40,157 nt of DNA, taken from assembly GCA_035527535.1 (NCBI GenBank), contig DATLAK010000024.1, positions 1 to 40,157 on the forward strand, written 5' to 3'. A model generated the notes under the pieces. That model ran no database searches. It was not told the origin of the DNA and worked only from the letters and a program-made list of their open reading frames with translations. Shown here in pieces: positions 8,168 to 16,315 of the stretch. The translations under genes were made by a program, and so were the position numbers. Each line of letters begins with the position of its first letter. Within the stretch, counting starts at the first letter, position 1. This DNA is from Armatimonadota bacterium. GTDB lineage: Bacteria; Armatimonadota; Hebobacteria; GCA-020354555; CP070648.

Positions 8168-8182
8168 AGGCGCGCGGCGCCT
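8168..8182 (-). promoter_or_regulatory. Small hairpin in the groES leader
   Basis: AGGCGC (8168-8173) pairs with GCGCCT (8177-8182) around a three-base loop, between the predicted transcription start and the groES ribosome-binding site. It could influence translation or mark an operator. It is not a CIRCE element. Confidence 0.35.
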
Positions 8183-8206
8183 GGTTTCGTGCTGCGGCGA
8201 AGTAAT

Positions 8207-8235
8207 AGTATAGGCGCACGCCGCCGCCTTGTCCA
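8207..8235 (-). promoter_or_regulatory. Sigma70-type promoter for groES-groEL
   Basis: On the minus strand TGGACA (8235-8230) and TATACT (8212-8207) are separated by exactly 17 bases. Each hexamer matches the consensus at five of six positions. The expected transcription start would be about 55 bases before the groES ATG. A vegetative promoter without CIRCE suggests housekeeping expression, or regulation by another heat-shock system. Confidence 0.7.
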
Positions 8236-8275
8236 GACCGATCAAGCTGGCGCCCGGCCGCGGGCGCAGCAGGAG

Positions 8276-10174
8276 CTACCCGGGAGCGGGGTGGCGCACG
8301 ATAGGTCCGCAGGCCGCGTAAACCTCGGCGGCGGCGCGGGCGATACCCGCGCCCGTCAGGCCGAGTGACTCCAGCAGCTCCGCGCGAGGCCCGTGCTCGA
8401 TGAAGCGATCGGGAATGCCCACGCGCCGCACCGGCGCCGCGACGCCGTGCGCCTGCAGCAGCTCCAGCACCGCGCTGCCGAATCCCCCTTGCAGCGCGTT
8501 TTCCTCGATGGTGACCAGGCCGCCGCCGCGTCGCGCGAGGTCGAGGATCAGCTTCTCGTCGAGCGGCTTGACGAAGCGCGCGTCCACGACCGCAGCGGCG
8601 ACCCCTTGCTGCGCCAGCAGCTCCGCCGCCTCTAACGCCGGCGCGACCATGCTCCCGACCGCCAGCAGGGCAAGGTCTTCCCCCTCGCGCAGCATCTGCC
8701 CGGTGCCGGCGGCAATGGGGGCCGAGGCTGGCTCCGGGCCGGTGAGCGCTGTCGCCGCGCGCGGATAGCGGATGGCGGCAGGGCCGTCACCGGCGAGGGC
8801 GGTGCGCAGCATGGCGGCAAGCTGATCGCCGTCGCGCGGGGCCATGACGGTCATGTTCGGCAAGTGCCGCAGGTAGCTCAGATCGAAGAGGCCGTGATGG
8901 GTGGGGCCGTCCTCCCCCACCAGGCCGGCGCGATCGACCGCCAGCACCACCGGCAAGCCCTGCAAGCAGACATCGTGCAGGAGCTGGTCGTAGGCGCGCT
9001 GCAGGAAGGTCGAATAGACCGCCACCACCGGCCGCAGCCCCGCCGCCGCCAGCCCCGCGGCAAAGGTCACCGCGTGGCCCTCCGCCATGGCGACGTCGAA
9101 GAAGCGATCCGGGAACTGCTGAAGGAACGGCGCCAGCCCGGTGCCGTCGGGCATGGCGGCGGTGATGGCGACGATGCGGGGGTCTGCCGCGGCCAGGCGC
9201 ACCAGCTCCGCGCCGAACAGCGACGTGAAGTGGCAGCCGCCGGCGGGCGCGGCGGGCTCACCGGATTCGATGTCGAAGGGGGCGGTGCGGTGGAAGCGAC
9301 TGGCGTCGCGCTCGGCGGGGTCATAGCCCTTCCCCTTGGTGGTAACCGCGTGCAGCAGCACCGGGCCCTTGAGGGTGCGGGCGTGACGGAGCGTCTCGAT
9401 CAGCGCCTCCAGGTCGTGGCCGTCAACCGGCCCCAGGTACGTGAACCCCAGCTCCTCGAACAGTATCCCCGGCACCAGCAGGTGCTTGACGCCGGCCTTG
9501 AGCTTCTCCACCGCCTCCAGCACCGCGGCGCCGCGCGGCAGGCGTTGCAGCGCCGCCTCGAAGTTCTCCTTGGCGCGCAGGTAGTGCGGCTCCGCCCGCA
9601 CGCGCCCCAGGTAGCGGGCGAGGGCGCCGACGTTGCGCGAGATGGACATCTGGTTGTCGTTGAGGACCACGATGAGGTCGCGCCCCAGGTGCCCGGCGTG
9701 GTTGAGGGCCTCGAACGCCAGGCCGCCGGTCATGGCGCCGTCGCCGATGACCGCCACCACCGCGTGGTCTTGATGTCTGAGGTCGCGGGCGATCGCCGCG
9801 CCCAGCGCCGCCGAGATCGAAGTGCTGCCGTGGCCGGTGTCGAAGCAGTCGTGTGGGCTCTCGGCCCGGCGGGGAAAGCCGGACATCCCGCCGCGCTGGC
9901 GCAGGGTGGGCAGGCCGGCGGCGCGCCCGGTCAGCAGCTTGTGGGTGTAGCACTGGTGGCCGACGTCCCAGAGGATCTTGTCGCGCGGGCTGTCGAGCTC
10001 GTAGTGCAGGGCGATGGTGAGCTCGACCACACCCAGGTTGGCGGCGAGATGGCCGCCGGTGCGCGAGACCGCGGCGATCAGGCGTCCGCGAATCTCGTCC
10101 GCCAGCTCAACCAACTGCGCCCGCGACAGGGGCTTGAGGTCGGCGGGACCGGTGATGGTGCTCAACAGTGACAT
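8276..10174 (-). CDS. dxs: 1-Deoxy-D-xylulose-5-phosphate synthase
   Basis: Dxs condenses pyruvate and glyceraldehyde 3-phosphate with thiamine diphosphate, the first step of the MEP isoprenoid pathway, and also feeds thiamine and pyridoxal synthesis. The 632-residue product has [16 protein letters not shown] near residue 45, [15 protein letters not shown], the ThDP signature from [10 protein letters not shown] to NDNQMSIS (about 145-180), the transketolase-like [15 protein letters not shown] segment around 420 and a C-terminal domain beginning [13 protein letters not shown]. It is the last gene of the efp-accB-pilin-accC-nusB-xseA-xseB run, 36 bases after xseB; that spacer contains a palindrome. 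The xseB-dxs order is common in bacteria, supporting the operon. Confidence 0.97.
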   Translation of the reverse strand: MSLLSTITGPADLKPLSRAQLVELADEIRGRLIAAVSRTGGHLAANLGVVELTIALHYELDSPRDKILWDVGHQCYTHKLLTGRAAGLPTLRQRGGMSGFPRRAESPHDCFDTGHGSTSISAALGAAIARDLRHQDHAVVAVIGDGAMTGGLAFEALNHAGHLGRDLIVVLNDNQMSISRNVGALARYLGRVRAEPHYLRAKENFEAALQRLPRGAAVLEAVEKLKAGVKHLLVPGILFEELGFTYLGPVDGHDLEALIETLRHARTLKGPVLLHAVTTKGKGYDPAERDASRFHRTAPFDIESGEPAAPAGGCHFTSLFGAELVRLAAADPRIVAITAAMPDGTGLAPFLQQFPDRFFDVAMAEGHAVTFAAGLAAAGLRPVVAVYSTFLQRAYDQLLHDVCLQGLPVVLAVDRAGLVGEDGPTHHGLFDLSYLRHLPNMTVMAPRDGDQLAAMLRTALAGDGPAAIRYPRAATALTGPEPASAPIAAGTGQMLREGEDLALLAVGSMVAPALEAAELLAQQGVAAAVVDARFVKPLDEKLILDLARRGGGLVTIEENALQGGFGSAVLELLQAHGVAAPVRRVGIPDRFIEHGPRAELLESLGLTGAGIARAAAEVYAACGPIVRHPAPG

Positions 10175-10189
10175 CGTCAGCCTGGCCCG

Positions 10190-10213
10190 GGGGCGCAGCG
10201 TACTGTGCCCCTA
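10190..10213. repeat. GGGGC/GCCCC palindrome overlapping the xseB stop codon
   Basis: GGGGCGCAG and CTGTGCCCC pair (one G-U) around CGTA. The arm ends in CTA, which read on the minus strand is the TAG stop of xseB. It belongs with the TAGGGGC/GCCCCTA palindromes by its outer arms, but has a different centre. Confidence 0.7.
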
Positions 10214-10453
10214 CGCTTCTTCTTGGTCCTCGTTCGCGAGCTTGGCGATGCGTTGCTCGGCGGCCTGCAGCCGCTGCTGGCAGTAGCGCCCCAGGGCGGT
10301 CGCCTCCTCGTACAGGCGCAGCGAATCCTCCAGCGATTCCTCGCCGCTTTCGAGGCGCTCGACGATCTGCTCCAGGCGCGCCAGCGCATCCTCGAAGGAC
10401 TTGGGCTTGCCGCGCTCGCCGCCGGCATCGGTGGTTACTTTTTTTCGCCTCAT
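10211..10453 (-). CDS. xseB: Exodeoxyribonuclease VII small subunit
   Basis: XseB combines with XseA to make exonuclease VII, which degrades single-stranded DNA from both ends. The 80-residue product has the defining SFEDALARLEQIVERLE and EESLEDSLRLYEEATAL helices (about residues 19-52), followed by QQRLQAAEQRI. I chose ATG 10453, because it overlaps the xseA stop in an ATGA; an upstream in-frame start would add 22 residues. The stop codon is contributed by a palindromic repeat, so the original C-terminus may have been slightly different. Confidence 0.95.
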   Translation of the reverse strand: MRRKKVTTDAGGERGKPKSFEDALARLEQIVERLESGEESLEDSLRLYEEATALGRYCQQRLQAAEQRIAKLANEDQEEA

Positions 10454-11724
10454 GCTTCCCCCTGTGTGGCGGAGCCGGCATCGGTCTTGCGCGGCGTCAC
10501 CCGCTCGACCTCGCACCATGCCGAGCCATCGCTAACCACCACCTCCGCCTCGGCGCCCGGGGCTAGCTGCGAGACCGAGCGCACCACCCGCCCCTGCGGC
10601 GGCAGCCGCATCACGCAGTAACCCCGCCCCAGCACCCGCAGCGGATCCAATGCCCGCGCCCGCTCCCCTTGGGCCGCCACGCGATCGGCGCGGCGGTTGA
10701 TCCCGTCGGCCGCCGCGACGCGGAGGCGCCGCAGCGCCTCATCGCTGCGTTGGCGCGGTTCCGCGAGCATGGCCGCCGGGGTCGCCAGCACGCGGCGTCC
10801 GCGCCAGGTTTCGATTTCCCGTCGCCGCCGTTCCCCCGCGCGCATCGCCGCCCGTCGCGCGCGTTGCGCCAACCGCAGCAGGTGGGCGGAGAGCTCCGCG
10901 GCGTCCGGGGTCAGCATCTCCGCCGCCGCCGACGGCGTCGGCGCGCGCACGTCGGCGACGAAGTCGGCGATGGTGAAATCAGTCTCGTGCCCCACCGCGC
11001 TCACCACCGGCAGCGGCGCCGCGGCGATGGCGCGCGCCACCGCCTCTTCGTTGAACGGCCACAGCTCCTCCAGCGACCCCCCGCCGCGCGCGAGCACGAT
11101 CACCTCCACCTGCGCCAGCGCGGCCGCCTGCGCCAGCGCGCGCACCAACGCGGGCGCCGCCGCCGGCCCCGACACCGCCGCCGGGACGAGCTCCATGCGC
11201 ACCCCCGGCCACCTCCGGCGCGCGATGACCGAGAAGTCGTGAAACACCGCCCCGTCGGCGGAGGTGATAACGGCGATGCGCCGGGGGAAGGTCGGCAGCG
11301 GGCGCTTGCGCGCGGGGTCGAAGAGGCCCTGCGCGCGCAGCTTCTCTTTGAGCTGCTCGAAGCGCAGGTGGAGCGAGCCGACGCCGTCGGCGATGACCTC
11401 GGTGACATAGAGCTGGTAGTGCCCGGCGCGCTCGAAGACGGAGACCGAGCCGTGCACCAGCACGCGGACGCCGTTCTGCGGCAGGCAAGCAAGCCGCTGC
11501 GCGTGGTCGCTGAAGGCCACACACCGCAACTGGCTCGCCTCGTCCTTGAGCGTGAAGTAGATGTGGCCCGAGGAATGGGCGACGCAGTTGCTGACCTCGC
11601 CCCGCACCCAGACCTCGCGCAGCCCCTGGTCGCGCTCGAGCAGCGTGCGCACGTAGCGCGTGAGCTGGCGCACGCTGAAGACGAAGCGGTCGGTGGGGGC
11701 GGCGGAATGCGCGAGCTCGCTCAT
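10450..11724 (-). CDS. xseA: Exodeoxyribonuclease VII large subunit
   Basis: The catalytic subunit of exonuclease VII has 424 residues. The N-terminal OB-fold covers about residues 14-110 (RYVRTLLERD, VWVRGEVSNC, SGHIYFTLKDEASQLRCV). The catalytic region carries RIAVITSADGAVFHDF, the ARGGGSLEELWPFNEE motif and PVVSAVGHETDFTIADFVAD followed by RAPTPSAAAE. A coiled-coil-prone arginine-rich segment and the C-terminal GRGYCVM block follow. It overlaps nusB and xseB by 4 bases on each side, so translation is probably coupled. Exonuclease VII would act beside the ADD-type enzyme also encoded in this window. Confidence 0.97.
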   Translation of the reverse strand: MSELAHSAAPTDRFVFSVRQLTRYVRTLLERDQGLREVWVRGEVSNCVAHSSGHIYFTLKDEASQLRCVAFSDHAQRLACLPQNGVRVLVHGSVSVFERAGHYQLYVTEVIADGVGSLHLRFEQLKEKLRAQGLFDPARKRPLPTFPRRIAVITSADGAVFHDFSVIARRRWPGVRMELVPAAVSGPAAAPALVRALAQAAALAQVEVIVLARGGGSLEELWPFNEEAVARAIAAAPLPVVSAVGHETDFTIADFVADVRAPTPSAAAEMLTPDAAELSAHLLRLAQRARRAAMRAGERRRREIETWRGRRVLATPAAMLAEPRQRSDEALRRLRVAAADGINRRADRVAAQGERARALDPLRVLGRGYCVMRLPPQGRVVRSVSQLAPGAEAEVVVSDGSAWCEVERVTPRKTDAGSATQGEA

Positions 11725-12218
11725 GCCTCCATCTCCCCGGGGGGCGCCTGCTCGCGATCCTCGGATTCGGGATTGGGGACCTGGGGCTGGGCGGCAGCCA
11801 CCGGCTCGGCGACGACGCCCTGCTCGAGGTCGCGCAGCAGGCTGCCCAGCACGCCGTTGACGAACTTGCCGGACTCGGCGGTACTGTACTTCTTGGCGAG
11901 CTCCACCGCCTCGTCAATCGAGACGCTGGGCGGGATGTCGGGCAGGTGGAGGATCTCGAACACCGCGAGGCGCAGGACATTGCGGTCAATGCTCGCCATG
12001 CGGTCGAGGCTCCAGTCCTCGGCGTAGCGCGCGATGAGGGGGTCAATCGTCTGGATGTTGGCGACCGCGCCGCGCAGGAGCTGGCAGGCGAAGGCGAGGC
12101 CCTCGGGCTGCAGGATCCGATGGGCCTCGGCGAGGGCGTCCTCGAGGTCGGTCTTGCCGACGTCCACCTGGTAGAGCCACTGCAGGGCCTGCTCGCGCGC
12201 GGCGCGCCGTGTCCTCAT
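11721..12218 (-). CDS. nusB: Transcription antitermination factor NusB
   Basis: NusB binds NusE (S10) and boxA RNA during rRNA transcription antitermination. The 165-residue protein starts RTRRAAREQALQWLYQVD, the classic Arg-rich first helix, and contains PLIARYAEDWSLDRMASIDRNVLRLAVFEI and a DEAVELAKKYSTAESGKFVNGVLG segment, both diagnostic. About 25 extra C-terminal residues (acidic, Pro/Gln/Glu-rich) go beyond the core fold. It begins 7 bases after accC and overlaps xseA by 4 bases. Confidence 0.96.
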   Translation of the reverse strand: MRTRRAAREQALQWLYQVDVGKTDLEDALAEAHRILQPEGLAFACQLLRGAVANIQTIDPLIARYAEDWSLDRMASIDRNVLRLAVFEILHLPDIPPSVSIDEAVELAKKYSTAESGKFVNGVLGSLLRDLEQGVVAEPVAAAQPQVPNPESEDREQAPPGEMEA

Positions 12219-12225
12219 GGTAGGC

Positions 12226-13578
12226 CTACTGCAACCCCATGCGCCGACGAATGAAATCGGTGCAGGTCTCGCCCTTGCGGAAGAAGGCGTTGGTCAGCAC
12301 TTCGCGGTGGAAGGGGATGGTGGTCTTGAGGCCGTCAATGCGGAACTCGTCGAGCGCGCGCAGCGCGCGGGCGATGGCCTCGCGGCGGTCGCGCCCCCAG
12401 ACGATGAGCTTGGCCAGCAGGGGGTCGTAGTATGAGGGCACGTGATAGCCCGGGTAGAGATGCGTGTCCACGCGCACCCCGGGGCCGCCCGGCAGGGTCA
12501 GGCCGTTGACGGCGCCGGCGGCGGGGGCGAAGTCGCAGAGGGGGTCTTCGGCGGTGATGCGGCATTCGATGGCGTGGCCCCGGGCCTGGATGTCCTTCTG
12601 CGAGTAGGGCAGCTTCTCGCCCGCGGCCAGGCGGATCTGGTCCTTGACCAGGTCGAGGCCGGTGACCGCCTCGGTCACGGGGTGCTCAACCTGGATGCGG
12701 GCGTTCATCTCCAGGAAATAGAACTTGCCGTCGGAGTCGAGCAAGAACTCGACGGTGCCGGCGTTGGCATAGCCGACGGCTTTGGCGGCGCGCAGGGCGG
12801 CTTCGCTCATGCGGTGGCGCAAGGAGGGATTGAGGGCGGTGGAGGGGGACTCCTCCAGCAGCTTCTGGTGGCGCGAGGTCTGGATGGAGCACTCGCGCTC
12901 GCCCACGTGCACGATGTTGCCGCGCTTGTCGGCAAGGATCTGGAACTCGATGTGGCGCGGCTCCTCCAGGAAGCGCTCGAGGTAGACCTCGGGGCGACCG
13001 AAAGCGGCCTGCGCCTCGGCGCGGGCGATGGGCAGGGTGCGCAGCAGGTCGTCGTCGTCGTGGACGATGCGGATGCCGCGCCCGCCCCCGCCGGCGGCGG
13101 CCTTGATCATCATCGGGTAGCGGTGCTTGGAGGCGAGCTTGAGGGCGTCCTGGTCGTTGTAAACGACCGCGCCGTCCTCCGGGGGGATGACGGGCACCCC
13201 GGCGCCGCGCATCACCTGCTTGACCTGGGCCTTGTCCTGCAAGGCCTCGATGGTGGCGGCGCTGGGACCGATGAAGGTGAGCTTGCACGCGTCACAGTTC
13301 TCGGCCAGGGCGGCGGTTTCGGACAGGTTGCCGTAGCCGGGGTGCACGGCGTCGGCGCCGGTGATGAGGGCGGCCTGGATGATATTGGGTAGATTGAGGT
13401 AGCTGTCGCGGTTGGGGGGCGGGCCGATGCACACGGCCTCGTCCGCCAGGCGCACGTGCAGCGAGCCGGCGTCCGCCTGGGAATAGACGGCGACGGTGCG
13501 CAGGCCCATCTCGCGGCAGGCGCGGATCACGCGCACCGCGATCTCGCCGCGGTTGGCGATAAGGATCTTCTTGAACAC
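12226..13578 (-). CDS. accC: Acetyl-CoA carboxylase biotin carboxylase subunit
   Basis: AccC uses ATP and bicarbonate to carboxylate biotin on the carrier protein, the first half-reaction of malonyl-CoA synthesis. The 450-residue product is complete: N-terminal FKKILIANRGEIAVRVIRAC, the ATP-grasp glycine loop KAAAGGGGRGIRIV (about 159-172), the EFQILADKRGN strand and the catalytic MNARIQVEHPVTE (about 290-302), then FRKGETCTDFIRRRMG at the end. GTG 13578 is the likely start, preceded by GGCGGAGA. It lies downstream of an AccB-like gene, with a prepilin-like gene in between. The accA and accD genes are not in the window. Confidence 0.97.
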   Translation of the reverse strand: MFKKILIANRGEIAVRVIRACREMGLRTVAVYSQADAGSLHVRLADEAVCIGPPPNRDSYLNLPNIIQAALITGADAVHPGYGNLSETAALAENCDACKLTFIGPSAATIEALQDKAQVKQVMRGAGVPVIPPEDGAVVYNDQDALKLASKHRYPMMIKAAAGGGGRGIRIVHDDDDLLRTLPIARAEAQAAFGRPEVYLERFLEEPRHIEFQILADKRGNIVHVGERECSIQTSRHQKLLEESPSTALNPSLRHRMSEAALRAAKAVGYANAGTVEFLLDSDGKFYFLEMNARIQVEHPVTEAVTGLDLVKDQIRLAAGEKLPYSQKDIQARGHAIECRITAEDPLCDFAPAAGAVNGLTLPGGPGVRVDTHLYPGYHVPSYYDPLLAKLIVWGRDRREAIARALRALDEFRIDGLKTTIPFHREVLTNAFFRKGETCTDFIRRRMGLQ

Positions 13579-13631
13579 GAAGTTGATCTCCGCCGCAGGG
13601 GCCGCTGCCGCTGTGCGAGGCGCGAGGGCGC

Positions 13632-14018
13632 TTACAGCCCTTCGTGCCCCGGGGTGGTACAGTAAACGGTGCCCGTCTGCGGGTCGTAAACGTAGGGATT
13701 GTGGGAGCTGGGGCAGGAGGTCACGCCGATCCGCAGGTCCTCAAGCGACTTGGGCGGCGCCTCGCTGGAGATACGATGGGCGGCGACGGCCTGGCGGATG
13801 CCGCGCAGGTTCTCTTGGCACTCCACCTTGCGCGCTTGCTCGATAGCGGCGCCCGCGGGCGAGAGCCCCTCACCGCTGGGGCCGACGGCGCCCCCGCCGC
13901 CGGGCCCCACCGGGCCGCGCTGACCGTACACCATGTACACCACCAGAATGATGATGACCGTCACCACCAGCAGCTCGATCAAGGTGAGAAAGCCCGCCTC
14001 AGAGCGATTCCGTTTCAA
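13632..14018 (-). CDS. Prepilin-like protein with collagen-like segment
   Basis: This 128-residue protein of unknown role has a type IV prepilin N-terminus: a short basic leader (MKRNRSEAG) and then FLTLIELLVVTVIIILVVYM, a 20-residue hydrophobic helix starting after Gly9. In ordinary pilins Glu is the fifth mature residue; here it is the sixth (one extra Leu). Residues about 33-55 are GPVGPGGGG-type, Gly/Pro-rich and collagen-like, followed by a helix with two Cys-containing segments (CQENLRGIRQAV; TSCPSSHNPYVYDP). The C-terminal VYDPQTG motif resembles those of small pseudopilins. TTG 14018 has a good AAGGAGC site and overlaps the accB end by 20 bases. It is therefore an operon member, but with no obvious link to fatty acid synthesis. 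Confidence 0.8.
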   Translation of the reverse strand: MKRNRSEAGFLTLIELLVVTVIIILVVYMVYGQRGPVGPGGGGAVGPSGEGLSPAGAAIEQARKVECQENLRGIRQAVAAHRISSEAPPKSLEDLRIGVTSCPSSHNPYVYDPQTGTVYCTTPGHEGL

Positions 14019-14487
14019 CTTCCGCTCCTTCGGTCGCCGCCAGCGGCTCGATCAGCATCAGCAGTTGTCCGTACTCGACCGGCGCCCCGTCGGACGCCAG
14101 CACCTCGCGCACGATGCCGGCGGCCGGCGCCACAATGTCGTTGGGAACCCGCATCGCCTCGATCGCCCCGATCACCTGGCCGCGGGAGACGCTGTCGCCC
14201 GGCGCCACCCGCTGCCCGTGCTCGCCGGCGGCGCGGAAGGTGCCTACCAACGCCGCCGCTACCGGCAGCAGGGCCGGCCCCTGGGCGCTCGCGCCCGGCG
14301 CCTCCGCCGCGGACGGCTGCCCCGACCGGTCGGGGTGCTGCGCCCCTGCCGCATCCTCGTCCACGGGGTCGCGCTTGAGGCTGACCTTGAAGTCCGGGAA
14401 CTCGATTGCGAGCTCACTTACTCCCGATTCGCGCATGACGGCGATGAGCTCCCGCACGCGTTCCAGTTGCAGATTGGGCTTCGCCAT
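13999..14487 (-). CDS. accB: AccB-like protein lacking the biotinylated lysine
   Basis: In sequence and position this is a biotin carboxyl carrier protein: 162 residues, N-terminal VRELIAVMRESGVSELAIEF helix region, a Pro/Ala-rich linker (about 41-75), then the biotinyl domain VGTFRAAGEHG to PVEYGQLLMLIEP. The hallmark EAMKM hairpin reads EAMRV, so Arg113 (codon CGG) replaces the Lys that carries biotin. Changing AAG or AAA to CGG needs at least two base changes, so a single sequencing error is unlikely. As it stands the protein should not be biotinylated; plant BADC proteins are a known case of such non-biotinylated relatives that regulate the enzyme. A 16-bp palindrome in the linker codes for HPDRSGQP. 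ATG 14487 lies 16 bases after efp. The gene name is by homology only. Confidence 0.88.
   Translation of the reverse strand: MAKPNLQLERVRELIAVMRESGVSELAIEFPDFKVSLKRDPVDEDAAGAQHPDRSGQPSAAEAPGASAQGPALLPVAAALVGTFRAAGEHGQRVAPGDSVSRGQVIGAIEAMRVPNDIVAPAAGIVREVLASDGAPVEYGQLLMLIEPLAATEGAEVETESL
14320..14335. repeat. Perfect CCCCGACC/GGTCGGGG palindrome inside accB
   Basis: A 16-bp perfect palindrome lies in the linker-coding part of the AccB-like gene, in frame. Related copies are at 121-136, 443-458, 24221-24238 and 33381-33398. Confidence 0.85.
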
Positions 14488-14503
14488 CGCTTGCTTCGTC
14501 CCG

Positions 14504-15067
14504 TCAGGCGGAGATGCGCTCCAGGTACTGATCGCTGCGAGTGTCCACGCGAATGAGATCACCCGGATTCAGGAACAGTGGAACTTCCACCATCGCCCCC
14601 GTCTCCAGGGTCGCAGGCTTGGAGCCCCCGGAGGCGGTGTTGCCGCGTAAGCCGGGGTCGGTGTGGGCGATCCGCAGTTCCACCGAGTCGGGCAACTCGA
14701 CGCCGATGAGGCGGTCGCCGTGCATCGCCACCGCCACCTCCAGGCCCTCCTTCAGGTAGCGGGCCCGATCACCGATCTGCCCATCGCTGAGCGTGATCTG
14801 GTCGTAGGTATCCAGGTCCATGAGCACGTAGTCGGACCCGGAGCGGTAAAGATACTGCATGGGCCTGCGCTCGACGTGGGCGGCTTCCATGCGCTCGCCC
14901 GCGCGGAAGGTGCGATCGAAGACATTGCCGGTGCGCATATTGCGCAGCTTGGTGCGGACGAAGGCGCCGCCCTTGCCCGGCTTGACATGCTGGAATTCGG
15001 CGATCTGGAAGACCTCACCCTCAAGCTCGATGGTGAGACCGCGCTTGAAATCAGCGGTGGATATCAT
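14504..15067 (-). CDS. efp: Translation elongation factor P
   Basis: EF-P binds between the P and E sites and relieves ribosome stalling at proline stretches. The 187-residue length is standard for its three beta domains. The N-terminal KOW-like domain has FKRGLTIELEGEVFQI and the tip loop HVKPGKGGAFVRTKL; Lys32 is the position that is modified or contacts tRNA in other bacteria. The central VERRPMQYLY segment and the C-terminal LEISGD-region equivalent (LFLNPGDLIRVDTRSDQYLERI) are clear. I chose ATG 15067, since the upstream in-frame extension overlaps the predicted promoter. It heads the eight-gene run. No epmA/earP/ymfI modifier gene is nearby. Confidence 0.97.
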   Translation of the reverse strand: MISTADFKRGLTIELEGEVFQIAEFQHVKPGKGGAFVRTKLRNMRTGNVFDRTFRAGERMEAAHVERRPMQYLYRSGSDYVLMDLDTYDQITLSDGQIGDRARYLKEGLEVAVAMHGDRLIGVELPDSVELRIAHTDPGLRGNTASGGSKPATLETGAMVEVPLFLNPGDLIRVDTRSDQYLERISA

Positions 15068-15119
15068 CTGTGCGCATCTGCCGGTGAAGGAATAATGCGG
15101 GCGCTCGCGGCCCAAGTGG

Positions 15120-15148
15120 AGTGTACTATCGGCCGCGGCAAAAGTCAA
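15120..15148 (-). promoter_or_regulatory. Sigma70-type promoter for the efp-accB-accC-nusB-xse-dxs run
   Basis: On the minus strand TTGACT (15148-15143) and TACACT (15125-15120) are separated by exactly 17 bases, and transcription would start about 45 bases before efp. No promoter of similar quality is visible between the downstream genes, which are tightly packed. Confidence 0.7.
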
Positions 15149-15269
15149 GGACGTGGGTGTGTTCGCGGAACGTGGGGACCGGAGAATAAACTCCCCCTCC
15201 AGGGCTTGGCACTACCCACTTCCTGCGGGGGCCCTTCTCACCAGGTGAGCAATCCAACGGGCGCGCGGT

Positions 15270-16301
15270 CTAGCGGTCCCAGGCGATCTCCACTACCTGC
15301 CCCGCGTCGGCTGACTGCTCCATCGCCGCGATCACCCGCGTGGCCGCCAGGCCGTCCTCGCCGGTCACCAACGGCGGGCGATCCTCGACCACGCACTCGA
15401 CGAAGTGGCGGATGCTCTCGACCGCGAACCCGCCCGGCTTACCGTGCACGGTGGGCATGACGAACGTATCCGGGTAGGCGGCTTCGGTGGCGGTATAGCG
15501 CTCCAGCATGCGATGGTGGCTGCCGTCAATGTAGAGCGCGCCCTCGTCGCCCACGATCTCGCACTTGAGGTCAACAATGTTGGGCGTGGTCTGGGGCAGG
15601 ATCCAGCCGTTCTCCATCAGCGCGGTGGCGCCGCTCGGGAATTCGAGGGTGACCTGGTAGTAGTCGGGGGTGGCGATGCCGCGCGCCGCCAGCACCCGCG
15701 AGCGCCGCACGCAGTAGACGCGCGTCGGCCGCTCCCCCAGTAGCCAGTGGATGGTGTCCAGGCAGTGGCTCGACAGAAACCACGCGACGGTGGACTTGCT
15801 CGCCCAACTCAGCATCTGCGTGGGCACCCAGATGGTGTCGCTGAGCCGGTAGTAGAGGTACATCGGCTTGCCGATCTCTCCCGCGTCGAGCGCGGCCTTG
15901 GCTTTGAAGAACGGGGGGCTCCAGCGATTGTGGAAGTCCACCATGAGCTTGACCCCCGCCTGGCGCGCGGCGGCGATGATCTGCTCGCACTCGGCGACGG
16001 TGAGGGCGAGCGGCTTCTCCACCAGCAGGTGCTTGCCCGCCCGCAGCACCGCCAGCGCGGGCGCGGTGTGCGCGAAGTCGGGGGTGGCGATGCCGACCGC
16101 GGCGATGGAGTCATCGCCCGCGATATCGCCGATCTGCGTCGTCCAGCGCCCGGCGTTGGCGCTCTGCGCGACCACGCGCGCGCGCTGCTCGTCAGCGTCG
16201 CACACCGCCGCCAGCTCGACCGCCGGGTGTTCCGCGAAGATGCGGGCATGGGTGGTTCCCCAGGTCCCCGCGCCGATCACCGCAAACCGTAATCGCTTCA
16301 T
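15270..16301 (-). CDS. Gfo/Idh/MocA family NAD(P)-dependent oxidoreductase
   Basis: The 343-residue product has an N-terminal Rossmann domain with GAGTWG (10-15), the ATPDFAHTAPA and VEKPLALT (94-101) motifs of this family, and a C-terminal alpha/beta domain. The catalytic-region helix reads HCLDTIHWLLGE (His and Asp in the usual HxxD...H setting). Family members oxidise or reduce sugars, inositols and their phosphates with NAD(P). Start ATG 16301 fits the Rossmann strand directly; the upstream open frame passes through a palindrome. A D-amino-acid deacylase gene precedes it in the same direction, 82 bases away. The substrate cannot be deduced. Confidence 0.88.
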   Translation of the reverse strand: MKRLRFAVIGAGTWGTTHARIFAEHPAVELAAVCDADEQRARVVAQSANAGRWTTQIGDIAGDDSIAAVGIATPDFAHTAPALAVLRAGKHLLVEKPLALTVAECEQIIAAARQAGVKLMVDFHNRWSPPFFKAKAALDAGEIGKPMYLYYRLSDTIWVPTQMLSWASKSTVAWFLSSHCLDTIHWLLGERPTRVYCVRRSRVLAARGIATPDYYQVTLEFPSGATALMENGWILPQTTPNIVDLKCEIVGDEGALYIDGSHHRMLERYTATEAAYPDTFVMPTVHGKPGGFAVESIRHFVECVVEDRPPLVTGEDGLAATRVIAAMEQSADAGQVVEIAWDR

Positions 16302-16315
16302 CGTGTTCTCCCTGC

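Noticed and set aside
8146-8275. CIRCE element upstream of groES
   Set aside because: No TTAGCACTC/GAGTGCTAA-type inverted repeat is present; the only inverted repeat is a 6-bp GC stem.
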